Source: Aliiglaciecola sp041538045 (GTDB lineage: Bacteria; Pseudomonadota; Gammaproteobacteria; Enterobacterales; Alteromonadaceae). Taken from it: a stretch of 64,000 bases of DNA. The notes under the pieces were generated by a model. That model did no database searches. It saw only the letters and a list, made by a program, of their open reading frames with translations, and was not told the DNA's origin. The stretch spans positions 248,001-312,000 of the forward strand of contig NZ_JBGOSE010000005.1 in assembly GCF_041538045.1 (NCBI RefSeq), in the 5' to 3' direction. This document shows, piece after piece, positions 45,522-54,224 of the stretch (positions are counted from its first letter, which is position 1; each line of letters opens with the position of its first letter). The position numbers and the translations under genes are program-made.

Positions 45522-46421
45522 ATGTCTGATAGATCTTTAAAAGTTGGCGTCGTTCTGGCTGTTGCCGCTTATGCGATGTGGGGTTTTGCTCCGTTATATT
45601 TCAAACTGCTAATGATCATGCCGGCCCCAGAAATACTGGTGCACAGAGTAATATGGTCAGCCTTACTATTAGTCATTTTGGTCTTGGGCTTTAAACAATT
45701 AGGCAAGGTGCAATCTGCGTTAAAGAACCCAAGAGTCATCAAAATTTTACTAATATCCGGATTATTGTTGGCAGGTAATTGGTTGTTATTTATTTGGGCC
45801 GTTAACAATGATCACTTACTGGATGCGAGTTTAGGCTACTATATCAATCCTTTGCTCAATGTTTTCCTAGGCCGTATCTTTCTTGGAGAGCGCTTACGAC
45901 GAATGCAAAAAGTTGCTGTGGGCATTGCCCTGATTGGGGTATTGATCCTGTTATTTTCCTATGGTGAACTCCCTTGGATTGCTCTGCTTTTGGCATCCAG
46001 TTTTGGTATTTATGGGCTTTTGCGTAAACAAGTTGCTGTGGATTCTCTGCCCGGCTTATTAATTGAAACCATGATGATGCTGCCGTTTGCCATTGTCTAC
46101 TGGGTATTCTTTGCGTCACAAATGAGCAATATGTTCAGCAATGAAATGGATTTAAATGTCTTGTTAATTGGTGCAGGAATTATTACCACAGCCCCATTAT
46201 TATGTTTTACCGGTGCCGCTCGCCGGATACGTTATTCAACGTTAGGCTTTTTCCAGTATATCGGACCAAGTATTATGTTCATCTTGGCTGTCTATTTATT
46301 CGGCGAGCCATTACATGAAGCTCGTTTAGTGACGTTTGGTTTTGTGTGGTTAGCGTTGATAATTTTTAGCTTTGATTCTTATCGTGCATATCGAAAGTCG
46401 TTGAAATCATTGGGAGTTTAA
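45522..46421 (+). CDS. rarD: RarD-type EamA transporter
   Basis: A 299-residue ten-helix membrane protein of the DMT superfamily, RarD branch. Signatures are AYAMWGFAPLYFKLL at the first helix, EILVHRVIWSALLL, WLLFIWAVNNDHLLDASLGYYINPL, GLLRKQ and GFFQYIGPSIMFIL. RarD was named for chloramphenicol sensitivity; the natural substrate is unknown. It is a lone gene, convergent with the diguanylate cyclase. Confidence 0.9.
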   Translation: MSDRSLKVGVVLAVAAYAMWGFAPLYFKLLMIMPAPEILVHRVIWSALLLVILVLGFKQLGKVQSALKNPRVIKILLISGLLLAGNWLLFIWAVNNDHLLDASLGYYINPLLNVFLGRIFLGERLRRMQKVAVGIALIGVLILLFSYGELPWIALLLASSFGIYGLLRKQVAVDSLPGLLIETMMMLPFAIVYWVFFASQMSNMFSNEMDLNVLLIGAGIITTAPLLCFTGAARRIRYSTLGFFQYIGPSIMFILAVYLFGEPLHEARLVTFGFVWLALIIFSFDSYRAYRKSLKSLGV

Positions 46422-46436
46422 CTGCTACAGTATTTT

Positions 46437-47681
46437 TTATGCAGGGTCGCCAATCACTCTATTGCGTCCCTGTGCTTTAGCATTATAAAGATGTTCATCT
46501 GCAATGCTTAACATCGATTCGATCTTTTTACTGGCACGGCTTGTGACGCCGATACTCAACGTGCACGAATGACTTATCCCTTTGCTTTTTATAACTTTTT
46601 GACTTACCTCTTGGCGGAAAGTATTGAGCAGTTCTATTGCTTCAGATTGTTCAGTTTGGGCCATAAAAATACAAAACTCTTCTCCCCCGAAGCGCGAATA
46701 ATGGAAAGACGAAAAATGCCGAACAATCATTTTCGACACCTCTTTTAACACCACGTCTCCATAGTCATGACCAAAAGAATCATTAATTAACTTAAAGTTG
46801 TCTAAATCGATCAACGCCAATGACATAGGTGCCTGTCCACGATGGATGGTATGGTTAACCTTATTAAAGAAATGCCGTCGATTAGGCAGCCCGGTCAAAT
46901 AATCAGAGTTGGCAGCGCGTCGAATGGCTTCAATTTGCTCTATGTGTTCTACGTTTTGCACTATTCTGCAAAAAAATTCCTCGTGGCAATAAGGTTTGCG
47001 TAGAAAATCATTAGCACCACTTTTGATGAATTGGGCTAATAGTGAGGAATGAGTGTTGGTCGATAATCCAATAATACTTAACTGGTCTTTGTCGTAGAGT
47101 TTTCTGGCCTCAGAAACTAGTTCCAACCCTTTTGTGTCGGCTAAATCTTCTTCAACTAACATCAGTTTGATAAGTGGGTGTCTTTGTAATAAGTCGAGGG
47201 CTTGTGCTGCGCTGGAGGTATCAAAAGTGATGAAGTTATGGCGTCCTAACAAGGATGATAGTATTCCTCGGTTGTGTCTGGATTTATCCACCACTAGCAC
47301 ACCAATTTGTTTATTTTTCTCCAATCTGATTAGCAGTCGGTTGAGGTATTCGAACATTTGCGCGTTTTGTTTGGGAATATAATCAACAATAGATTTTGCC
47401 AAAATATTCTCACGTATGTCTTCTTCTACCTCGCTGGTGATAACGATGGTTGGAATAAACGCATTAATTGTGAAGTTAATTGCTTGCCCATGGGGAGCGT
47501 CGGGTAGTGAATATCCGACAACTGCACATAGGTACAGCTCTGGGGATGTGGTTTCAAAAATAATCTTTGCCTGAGCTAACGTGTTGGCTAACACCACATC
47601 TAAGTTGGCTTTGCCAATGACACGCTTAAGCACGCGCACACTCGACTCATTATCTTCTATTAATAGAACTTTAAATCTCAT
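46437..47681 (-). CDS. diguanylate cyclase with two receiver domains
   Basis: A 414-residue cytosolic regulator. Residues about 1-120 form a receiver (FKVLLIEDNESSVRVL, with Asp replaced around the usual site by AVVGYSLPDAPHG), residues 125-245 a second receiver (IGVLVVDKSRHNRGIL, LMLVEEDLADTKG), and residues about 255-412 a GGDEF domain with GGEEF (SRFGGEEFCIFM). The active site is intact, so it should make c-di-GMP. The start at 47681 is preferred over a TTG two codons earlier. A stretch at 46827-46840 in the coding sequence is identical to the GGACAGGCACC repeat motif. Confidence 0.87.
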   Translation of the reverse strand: MRFKVLLIEDNESSVRVLKRVIGKANLDVVLANTLAQAKIIFETTSPELYLCAVVGYSLPDAPHGQAINFTINAFIPTIVITSEVEEDIRENILAKSIVDYIPKQNAQMFEYLNRLLIRLEKNKQIGVLVVDKSRHNRGILSSLLGRHNFITFDTSSAAQALDLLQRHPLIKLMLVEEDLADTKGLELVSEARKLYDKDQLSIIGLSTNTHSSLLAQFIKSGANDFLRKPYCHEEFFCRIVQNVEHIEQIEAIRRAANSDYLTGLPNRRHFFNKVNHTIHRGQAPMSLALIDLDNFKLINDSFGHDYGDVVLKEVSKMIVRHFSSFHYSRFGGEEFCIFMAQTEQSEAIELLNTFRQEVSQKVIKSKGISHSCTLSIGVTSRASKKIESMLSIADEHLYNAKAQGRNRVIGDPA

Positions 47682-47698
47682 TGGCAATTCAGCTAGGT

Positions 47699-49867
47699 TT
47701 ATATTTTTTCTAATTTAGCATACGCCAACATTAGCCACTTTGTCCCTATATTGTCAAAATTCACTTCAACTCGTGCATGTTCACCGCTTCCTTCGTAATT
47801 TAGCACTGTGCCTTCTTGAAATTTACTGTGCTTAACTCGCTGTCCCAATTGAAATCCAGTGGATTCGAATGCCATGTGGGATGTTGCCGGTTGAAAACGG
47901 TTTTGAACTGGTCGACTCACCGTAGTCCGAAGGCGCACTTCTTCAATGCATTCACTGGGAATTTCTTTGATAAAACGAGAGGGGGTATGGTATTTGTCTT
48001 GCCCATATAGTCGTCGAGATTCGGCATAGGTCATGTATAACTTTTGCATTGCTCGAGTCATGCCCACGTAACAAAGTCTGCGTTCTTCTTCCAAGCGTCC
48101 AGGCTCTTCATGACTCATTTGACTAGGGAACATGCCTTCTTCAACACCGGCTAAAAAAACCAATGGGAATTCCAGACCTTTAGCCGAATGTATGGTCATC
48201 ATTTGTACTGCGTCTTGGTGAGCGTCGGCTTGAGATTCACCCGCTTCTAATGAAGCATGGGCGAGAAATGCCGATAGGGGGGACATATTTTCCGCTTCTT
48301 CTGGAGCTTCGAATTGTTTGCAAGCGGTTACAAGCTCCTCAAGGTTTTCTATCCGAGCCTGGGCCTTTTCGCCTTTTTCGGCTTGATACATGGCAAATAA
48401 ACCTGAGTTTTTGATTACGTGATCAGCTTGTTGATCTAACTCGAACTCTTGCACTTCAACTTGTAACTTCAATATTAGCTCAACGAAGCGTTGCAGCGCT
48501 GTTGCCGCTCTGCCTGAAAAGCGTTTTTCACGAAGCATGTCGTTGGTTGCCTGCCACATAGACAACTCTTCGTTTCTAGCGGTTTCTCGAACTAAGCTCA
48601 GGGTTTTATCACCGATGCCGCGAGTAGGGGTGTTTACAACCCGCTCATAGGCTGCATCATCTATGGGTTGGTTGATTAACCGTAAATACGCTAATGCATC
48701 TTTGATTTCTTGTCTTTCGAAGAAACGAAGTCCGCCATAAATTCTATAGGCCACTGACTCTTGTAACAGCGCTTCTTCCAATACCCGTGATTGCGCATTG
48801 TTGCGATACAAAATGGCACAATCGGCTAACGCATCACCTTTGTCGCTCCACTCTTTAATGCGAGCCACGATAAAGCGAGCTTCATCTAATTCGTTGAAGC
48901 CGGCATACATCGAAATCGCCTCACCTTCGGCACCTTCAGTCCACAGATCTTTACCAAGACGCCCTTGGTTGTTGTCGATAACGGCATTGGCAGCTTTAAG
49001 AATATTGCCGGTTGAACGGTAGTTTTGCTCCAGTCTGATAGTTTTCGCGGAGGGGAAATCACGTAAAAAGTGCTGAATATTTTCCACATTCGCGCCACGC
49101 CAACCGTATATGGATTGATCGTCATCGCCTACAATCATCATGTTGTTATCTGCACAACTTAAGATCCGCAACCATGCATACTGAATATTATTGGTATCTT
49201 GAAATTCGTCCACCAAAATCGTGCGGAAACGTTTTTGATAATGTTTCAGCACATCAGGATTATTTAGCCACAATTCGTGGGCACGCAATAACAGTTCGGC
49301 AAAATCCACCAAGCCTGAACGATCACAGGTTTGTTGATAAGCTTGGTAAATATCTTTCATGGTTTGTTTGGTGGGATCACCTTGAGTGTCGATATGCTCA
49401 GGTCGCAACCCTTCGTCTTTATTCCCGTTGATATACCATTGAATCGATTTGGGTTGCCAATTTTTTTCATCTAAATTCAGAGACTTAATTACTCGCCGAA
49501 CTAAACGATATTGATCATCCGAGTCCAATATTTGAAAGTTTTCAGGTAAGCGGGCTTCTTTGAAATGGGTTCGGAGTAAGCGATGGGCGAGCCCGTGGAA
49601 CGTTCCAATCCACATGGTGTGCAATCCAGACCCCATCAGCCGTTCTACTCGACCACGCATTTCTCTGGCGGCTTTATTAGTAAAGGTCACAGCCAGAATA
49701 CTAAAAGATGCGAGTTGTTCAACTTCCATTAGCCATGCGATACGATGTACTAGTACTCGAGTTTTGCCACTTCCGGCACCAGCCAGGACCAACATGTCAG
49801 AAGGTGGGGCCGCTACTACTTCCCGTTGTTTGTCATTAAGTTGGTCTAACAGTCGAGATACATCCAT
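47699..49867 (-). CDS. uvrD: DNA helicase II UvrD
   Basis: A 722-residue superfamily 1A 3'-5' helicase for nucleotide excision and mismatch repair. Walker A is AGAGSGKT (near 29), followed by motif Ia AVTFTNKAAREMRGR, motif II DEFQDTN, motif III GDDDQSIYGWRGA, and VLEYEGSGEHA-like C-terminal Tudor sequence (VLNYEGSGEHARVEVNFD). Length is standard. A LexA-like box lies upstream. It is the last gene of the conserved dapF-DUF484-xerC-yigB-uvrD neighbourhood, here interrupted by cysE on the other strand. Confidence 0.95.
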   Translation of the reverse strand: MDVSRLLDQLNDKQREVVAAPPSDMLVLAGAGSGKTRVLVHRIAWLMEVEQLASFSILAVTFTNKAAREMRGRVERLMGSGLHTMWIGTFHGLAHRLLRTHFKEARLPENFQILDSDDQYRLVRRVIKSLNLDEKNWQPKSIQWYINGNKDEGLRPEHIDTQGDPTKQTMKDIYQAYQQTCDRSGLVDFAELLLRAHELWLNNPDVLKHYQKRFRTILVDEFQDTNNIQYAWLRILSCADNNMMIVGDDDQSIYGWRGANVENIQHFLRDFPSAKTIRLEQNYRSTGNILKAANAVIDNNQGRLGKDLWTEGAEGEAISMYAGFNELDEARFIVARIKEWSDKGDALADCAILYRNNAQSRVLEEALLQESVAYRIYGGLRFFERQEIKDALAYLRLINQPIDDAAYERVVNTPTRGIGDKTLSLVRETARNEELSMWQATNDMLREKRFSGRAATALQRFVELILKLQVEVQEFELDQQADHVIKNSGLFAMYQAEKGEKAQARIENLEELVTACKQFEAPEEAENMSPLSAFLAHASLEAGESQADAHQDAVQMMTIHSAKGLEFPLVFLAGVEEGMFPSQMSHEEPGRLEEERRLCYVGMTRAMQKLYMTYAESRRLYGQDKYHTPSRFIKEIPSECIEEVRLRTTVSRPVQNRFQPATSHMAFESTGFQLGQRVKHSKFQEGTVLNYEGSGEHARVEVNFDNIGTKWLMLAYAKLEKI

Positions 49868-49918
49868 AACAAGCTTATTTTTGATTTATTGATTAATAAT
49901 CGAAGTATATCAGCTATA

Positions 49919-49934
49919 CTGTGTTTTTATACAA
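49919..49934 (-). promoter_or_regulatory. LexA-like SOS box upstream of uvrD
   Basis: TACTGT-N8-ACAA fits the gammaproteobacterial LexA consensus CTGT-N8-ACAG with one mismatch. It is centred about 60 bp upstream of the uvrD start, and uvrD is a known SOS gene in E. coli. Confidence 0.6.
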
Positions 49935-50083
49935 CCAAAGGGCTGGTTTTGTTATTTTTAAGCCGCTTTATGGAAACTGATCTTGTAAATGAACGTTTTT
50001 GCCCGCATATCCGTTCTTAATATTTATTCAAGAGTGAAATGACTTGCCTACCGCCGTGGGATAAAGGAATTGAGGAGAACGAG

Positions 50084-50866
50084 ATGCCAATCGACAATTT
50101 CTGGAAGAGGTTGAAATCTGAAGCTGAAGAGTTAGTGGAAAGCGAACCGCTATTGGCCAGTTATGTGCATGCTTGTATTCTTGCTCATCACAACTTCGAG
50201 ACTTCTTTGAGCTTTATTTTGTCCAACAAAATTCAAGATGAAGTGATGCCGGCCTTAGCCATTCGCGAAGTATTGGATCAAGCTTATTTGTTAAAACCTG
50301 AGATCGTCGAGTCAGCCATCGAAGATATTGAAGCTGTGTTAACTCGTGATCCTGCCGTAGATAAAATTCTCACTGTGTTATTGTACTTCAAAGGCTTCCA
50401 AGCGATTCAGGGCTATCGTCTGTCTCATTATTTGTGGGCTCAAAATCGCAAGCAACTTGCGCTGTTTGTGCAAAGTCGAAACTCCGAAGTATTTGGAGTG
50501 GATATTCACCCAGCAGCGGTAATTGGAAAGGGCGTGATGTTTGACCATGCAACCGGTATCGTCATTGGTGAAACCGCGGTAGTGGAAGATCACGTTTCAA
50601 TCTTACAATCTGTGACCTTAGGGGGAACAGGAAACGAGTCAGGTGATCGTCACCCTAAAGTTCGTCAAGGGGTGATGGTGGGAGCCGGGGCTAAAATCTT
50701 AGGCAATATTGAGATTGGTGCTGGCGCTAAAGTAGGAGCCGGTAGCGTGGTTCTTAAAAACGTACCTGAGCATGTGACTGTAGCTGGGGTACCAGCGAAA
50801 ATTGTTGGCGTGCCTTGTTGTCCAAATCCTTGTGAAACCATGAATCAAAATATCTACGAAGATTAA
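50084..50866 (+). CDS. cysE: serine O-acetyltransferase
   Basis: A 260-residue enzyme that acetylates serine in cysteine synthesis. An N-terminal helical domain (about 1-135) is followed by a left-handed beta-helix of hexapeptide repeats (VFGVDIHPAAVIGKGVMFDHATGIVIGE; LGNIEIGAGAKVGAGSVV). The catalytic His-Asp context is in FDHATG. The start at 50084 is set by GAGGAG upstream; a frame from 50039 would add 15 residues before that site. It is convergent with yigB. Confidence 0.93.
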   Translation: MPIDNFWKRLKSEAEELVESEPLLASYVHACILAHHNFETSLSFILSNKIQDEVMPALAIREVLDQAYLLKPEIVESAIEDIEAVLTRDPAVDKILTVLLYFKGFQAIQGYRLSHYLWAQNRKQLALFVQSRNSEVFGVDIHPAAVIGKGVMFDHATGIVIGETAVVEDHVSILQSVTLGGTGNESGDRHPKVRQGVMVGAGAKILGNIEIGAGAKVGAGSVVLKNVPEHVTVAGVPAKIVGVPCCPNPCETMNQNIYED

Positions 50867-50888
50867 CTGTCTATTAGGTTAATCTTCG
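50857..50888. terminator. perfect stem shared by the convergent ends of cysE and yigB
   Basis: CGAAGATTAAC and GTTAATCTTCG pair over 11 bp around a 10-base loop. Each arm contains one stop codon (TAA of cysE, TAA of yigB), so both proteins end in Glu-Asp. A bidirectional terminator or RNA-end stabiliser is likely. Confidence 0.6.
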
Positions 50889-51601
50889 ATCAGTAAATTT
50901 AGCTCCGCTAAATCATCTAATTGCACATGGGGAAGTACTGTGGTTTTTTCTTGTGGAAGGTGCATTTTCCGGTTGTAGGCATACCAAGCGCTTTGCATAC
51001 CGGCGTTAATAGCCCCCATTACGTCTTTTTCTAAATTATCACCCACGTGTAATACTTCTTTAGGGGCCACATTTAAAGTGCTGCTAGCCAACGTAAACAT
51101 AGCGTCATGGGGTTTCATTGGACGTTCTAAATTGGCTTTAAAACAATGGCTAAAATATTCGCCAATTCCAATTTGTTGTAGGTTGACATTGCCGTTGGTG
51201 ATAGCAACTAATGGCAGTTTGTTGGCTAATTGGGCCAACAAAGTACGTATTTCTTGGTGTACTTCAAAGTTACTACGATGATGATAAAAAAACTCAAAAC
51301 AGTCATCCACCGCTGAGCTTAGGCGTTGCTCTTGGTAACCGGCTTTTTGTAAGCCAGTTTGTAACGTATGTTTACGTAACGCTCCCATATCTGAAGCAAG
51401 TTGAGGTTGATTTTGCAAATGTTGTTGTTTGAATTGCTGCCAATCTTGATAGGAAAATTCTGATGTTTTTGGATAACTTGAAGACAAATAATTAAGCAGT
51501 TGTTTTTCCGCTTCCATAATAAAAGGATAGTTGTCGTACAACGTATCATCTAAGTCGAAACTAATGGCTTTTATGGGGGAAAAATTCCGATAAAATTTCA
51601 T
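50879..51601 (-). CDS. yigB: HAD-superfamily phosphatase, YigB-like
   Basis: A 240-residue HAD hydrolase. Motif I is SFDLDDTLYDN (about 14-24), motif II VAITNGN, and motif IV HVGDNLEKDVMGAINAGM with the acidic pair. YigB of E. coli dephosphorylates a riboflavin precursor (5-amino-6-(5-phosphoribitylamino)uracil) and other sugar phosphates. It is placed after xerC as in enterobacteria, with a 63-bp gap. Confidence 0.85.
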   Translation of the reverse strand: MKFYRNFSPIKAISFDLDDTLYDNYPFIMEAEKQLLNYLSSSYPKTSEFSYQDWQQFKQQHLQNQPQLASDMGALRKHTLQTGLQKAGYQEQRLSSAVDDCFEFFYHHRSNFEVHQEIRTLLAQLANKLPLVAITNGNVNLQQIGIGEYFSHCFKANLERPMKPHDAMFTLASSTLNVAPKEVLHVGDNLEKDVMGAINAGMQSAWYAYNRKMHLPQEKTTVLPHVQLDDLAELNLLIED

Positions 51602-51664
51602 TCAGTAATACCTATTATTCAATCTTTTTGTAGCTTTGATTGGTTAATATTTAACATATGGTGA

Positions 51665-52561
51665 TTATTTGTTTTTGCGAGATCTGGGATGCGTATTGTC
51701 GTAAACCTTAGCTAAATGCTGGAAATCCAAATGTGTATACACTTGTGTGGTCGACAAATTCGCATGGCCTAGAAGTTCTTGTACGGCGCGCAAATCACCA
51801 CTGGATTCTAGCATATGGGTGGCGTAAGAGTGGCGCAATTTATGCGGATTTATTTTTTGGTCAACATGTTGTTTGTGGGCCCATAAGTCCATTCGCTTGG
51901 CGATTTGGCGATGACTTATACGGCGTTTATGCATACTTACAAACAGGGCCTGTTCTTCCGCTGGTGGGGTCATTTGACTACGAACTTTCAACCATTTATT
52001 CAACCAAGTAGTGGCTGTCTTCCCAACTGGAATGACGCGTTCTTTGCGGCCCTTACCGAGTACTCTAATTTGTCCTTTAGTGACTATATCCTGCATGTTT
52101 AAGCCAGATAACTCAGCCAAACGTAAACCACAGCCATAGATCAACTCCATCATGGTACGGTCGCGTATCGCCAGCACAGATTCGGGGTCTATTTCCAGTA
52201 ACTGAGCTACCTGATCCACATTTAGATGTTTAGGTAGCGGCCGACCTAGTTTTGGGGTTTGCACGGCTTTAGCTGGGTTAGTTTTGAGTACATCTTCGGC
52301 TACTAAAAACTGACAAAAAGTACGCATAGCCGATAACCGCAATGCAATAGAGCGAGGGGCTAGGTTTTTGCGCCTAGCTTGGCTCAAAATAGATTTAATG
52401 TGATGGGTAGTTAATTCAGACCAGCTTGTAATATCTAACTGCTCCGTAATCACCCGGAGTTGGCGCTGGTAGTTATCTAAGGTTTTTGCAGAAAGGTTTC
52501 TTTCGTATTTTAAAAACGAAAAAAATTTTTCCAGCCACTGGTCTAAGGCTGGAGTATCCAT
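51665..52561 (-). CDS. xerC: tyrosine recombinase XerC
   Basis: A 298-residue recombinase that resolves chromosome dimers at dif with XerD. The N-terminal SAM-like core-binding domain (about 1-95) has LSAKTLDNYQRQL. The catalytic residues are Arg in YGCGLRLAEL, HKLRHSYATHML (His-Leu-Arg-His), a second His in LLGHANLS, and the nucleophilic Tyr in TQVYTHLDF. Start ATG at 52561 is 2 bp after DUF484, so translation is coupled. A dif site is not seen. Confidence 0.94.
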   Translation of the reverse strand: MDTPALDQWLEKFFSFLKYERNLSAKTLDNYQRQLRVITEQLDITSWSELTTHHIKSILSQARRKNLAPRSIALRLSAMRTFCQFLVAEDVLKTNPAKAVQTPKLGRPLPKHLNVDQVAQLLEIDPESVLAIRDRTMMELIYGCGLRLAELSGLNMQDIVTKGQIRVLGKGRKERVIPVGKTATTWLNKWLKVRSQMTPPAEEQALFVSMHKRRISHRQIAKRMDLWAHKQHVDQKINPHKLRHSYATHMLESSGDLRAVQELLGHANLSTTQVYTHLDFQHLAKVYDNTHPRSRKNK

Positions 52562-52563
52562 GG

Positions 52564-53262
52564 TTAATATCCAGCCAAATTTGGCAAAAGTACGTTTAAG
52601 AACTGTTGCAACTGGGTTATGAGCAGGGTGTCCATGTCGGGATTGAAATGGCTGGCATCTTTGCTTCCAATAGCCAATATTCCCAATTCACCCTTTTCCC
52701 CTAGTAACATTAGGGCGACAGACTCAACATTGCCTTCTTTAAACAGTAGTTGTTTTTCGTGTTGACTTAGACGTCCAAAGAAAAAACAATCGTGTTTAAA
52801 GCGTTTCTCAATAAACAATTTACGTTGAATTTCGGGCAGCGCATGTGCACCACTAAAAGACTTTAAGGTTACTGCAGATAAACGCAATTTTTGACACATC
52901 ACATCTTCAAGTACATCTTGCACTTCGCTGAAAAAGCGACAACTTAGCAACTGAAGATTTAGATCTGCGTAAATTCGGTAAATTTCTTCGTTTTGTTTTG
53001 CTATCGAAATGAGTTGATTGAGCTTGTGTGATAACTCTCTGTTTTTCTTACGTAATTGCTCTGATTGCAGCTCAATAAGAGAAATACTGCCTTTTTGTTG
53101 ATGAGAAATAACCAGTTTTTCCGCCAGTTGCGGGTTATCTACAAAAAAGTCAGGATTTTCTAACAAGTAGTGTTTAACATCTTTTTCGTTAATGGCCTCT
53201 GATGCTTTTTCATAATTAGTCAGCATTGCCCTATCTACTTGTTGTTGTGCTGTATCACTCAT
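52564..53262 (-). CDS. DUF484-family protein
   Basis: A 232-residue protein of the DUF484 family (YigA in E. coli), always found between dapF and xerC in gammaproteobacteria. It has an N-terminal VKHYLLENPDFFVDNPQL motif, a coiled coil near 70-95, and a GAF-like C-terminal domain (about 100-225, with ALMLLGEKGELGILAIGSKDA). The function is not established. It overlaps dapF by 4 bp. Confidence 0.87.
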   Translation of the reverse strand: MSDTAQQQVDRAMLTNYEKASEAINEKDVKHYLLENPDFFVDNPQLAEKLVISHQQKGSISLIELQSEQLRKKNRELSHKLNQLISIAKQNEEIYRIYADLNLQLLSCRFFSEVQDVLEDVMCQKLRLSAVTLKSFSGAHALPEIQRKLFIEKRFKHDCFFFGRLSQHEKQLLFKEGNVESVALMLLGEKGELGILAIGSKDASHFNPDMDTLLITQLQQFLNVLLPNLAGY

Positions 53263-54089
53263 ACTATCAGGGTTCCATCAAAAATATGTTCTGCAGGGCC
53301 AGTCATTTTCAATACATTGTCTTTACCTTGCCAACGTATTTTCAAAGTACCACCAGGTAGATCAACTCGTACATCTTTGCTTAGTTTACCTTGAATTTGA
53401 CCAATTGCCACTGCTGCACAAGCGCCAGTACCACAGGCTAAGGTTTCTCCTGCTCCACGTTCGTGCACACGCAGTTTTATATGGTTTTCATTAATGATTT
53501 GCATGAATCCGACGTTTACATTTTCAGGAAACCTATCGTGGGATTCAAGCAGTGGTCCGATATTTTCCACGTCTGCCGTTTGCACATCATCAACTTCAAG
53601 CACGCAATGGGGGTTCCCCATAGACACAGAGCCAACCATAAAGGTTTTTTCTTGTGCTCGAATCAAATAAATTTTTTCTTCTTTATTGGCTTTTAATGGG
53701 ATCTTTGCGGGCTCAAAAATGGGCCGCCCCATATTGACAGTCACCTGGCCGTCTTTTTCAAGATACAGCACTATCTTGCCAGATTTAGTACTGACTACCA
53801 CTTTGTTGCGGTTAGTTAATCCTTTGATTTTGACAAACTTTGCAAAACATCTTGCGCCGTTCCCGCACTGAGCTACTTCTGAACCATCAGCATTAAAAAT
53901 GCGATAGTGGAAGTCTTGTTCAGGATCATAAGGAGGTTCAACCAACAACAGTTGGTCGAAGCCGATTCCAAAGTTTCTATCAGCCAATTGCTGAATTTTA
54001 TCTTTCGAAAAAAATACATTTTGGGTGACGTTGTCAATCACGACAAAGTCATTGCCTAGCCCATGCATTTTAGAAAATTGAATTTGCAT
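53259..54089 (-). CDS. dapF: diaminopimelate epimerase
   Basis: A 276-residue enzyme that interconverts L,L- and meso-diaminopimelate for lysine and peptidoglycan synthesis. Both catalytic cysteines are in place: SEVAQCGNGARCFAKF near 73 and ETLACGTGACAAVAIG near 217. The N-terminus FSKMHGLGNDFVVID is typical. It sits in lptM-lysA-dapF-DUF484-xerC; the gap to lysA is 135 bp. Confidence 0.96.
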   Translation of the reverse strand: MQIQFSKMHGLGNDFVVIDNVTQNVFFSKDKIQQLADRNFGIGFDQLLLVEPPYDPEQDFHYRIFNADGSEVAQCGNGARCFAKFVKIKGLTNRNKVVVSTKSGKIVLYLEKDGQVTVNMGRPIFEPAKIPLKANKEEKIYLIRAQEKTFMVGSVSMGNPHCVLEVDDVQTADVENIGPLLESHDRFPENVNVGFMQIINENHIKLRVHERGAGETLACGTGACAAVAIGQIQGKLSKDVRVDLPGGTLKIRWQGKDNVLKMTGPAEHIFDGTLIV

Positions 54090-54224
54090 TGTTACTACTA
54101 AAAGTTTTGTTACGGTTATATTAACCTACATATGCGGTGACCAAAATAGCTATTTTGCAGTCAATTTGCGACACCCACTAAAAAACAATGAAAATTACCG
54201 TAATTTACTTATATGAACTAGCAA

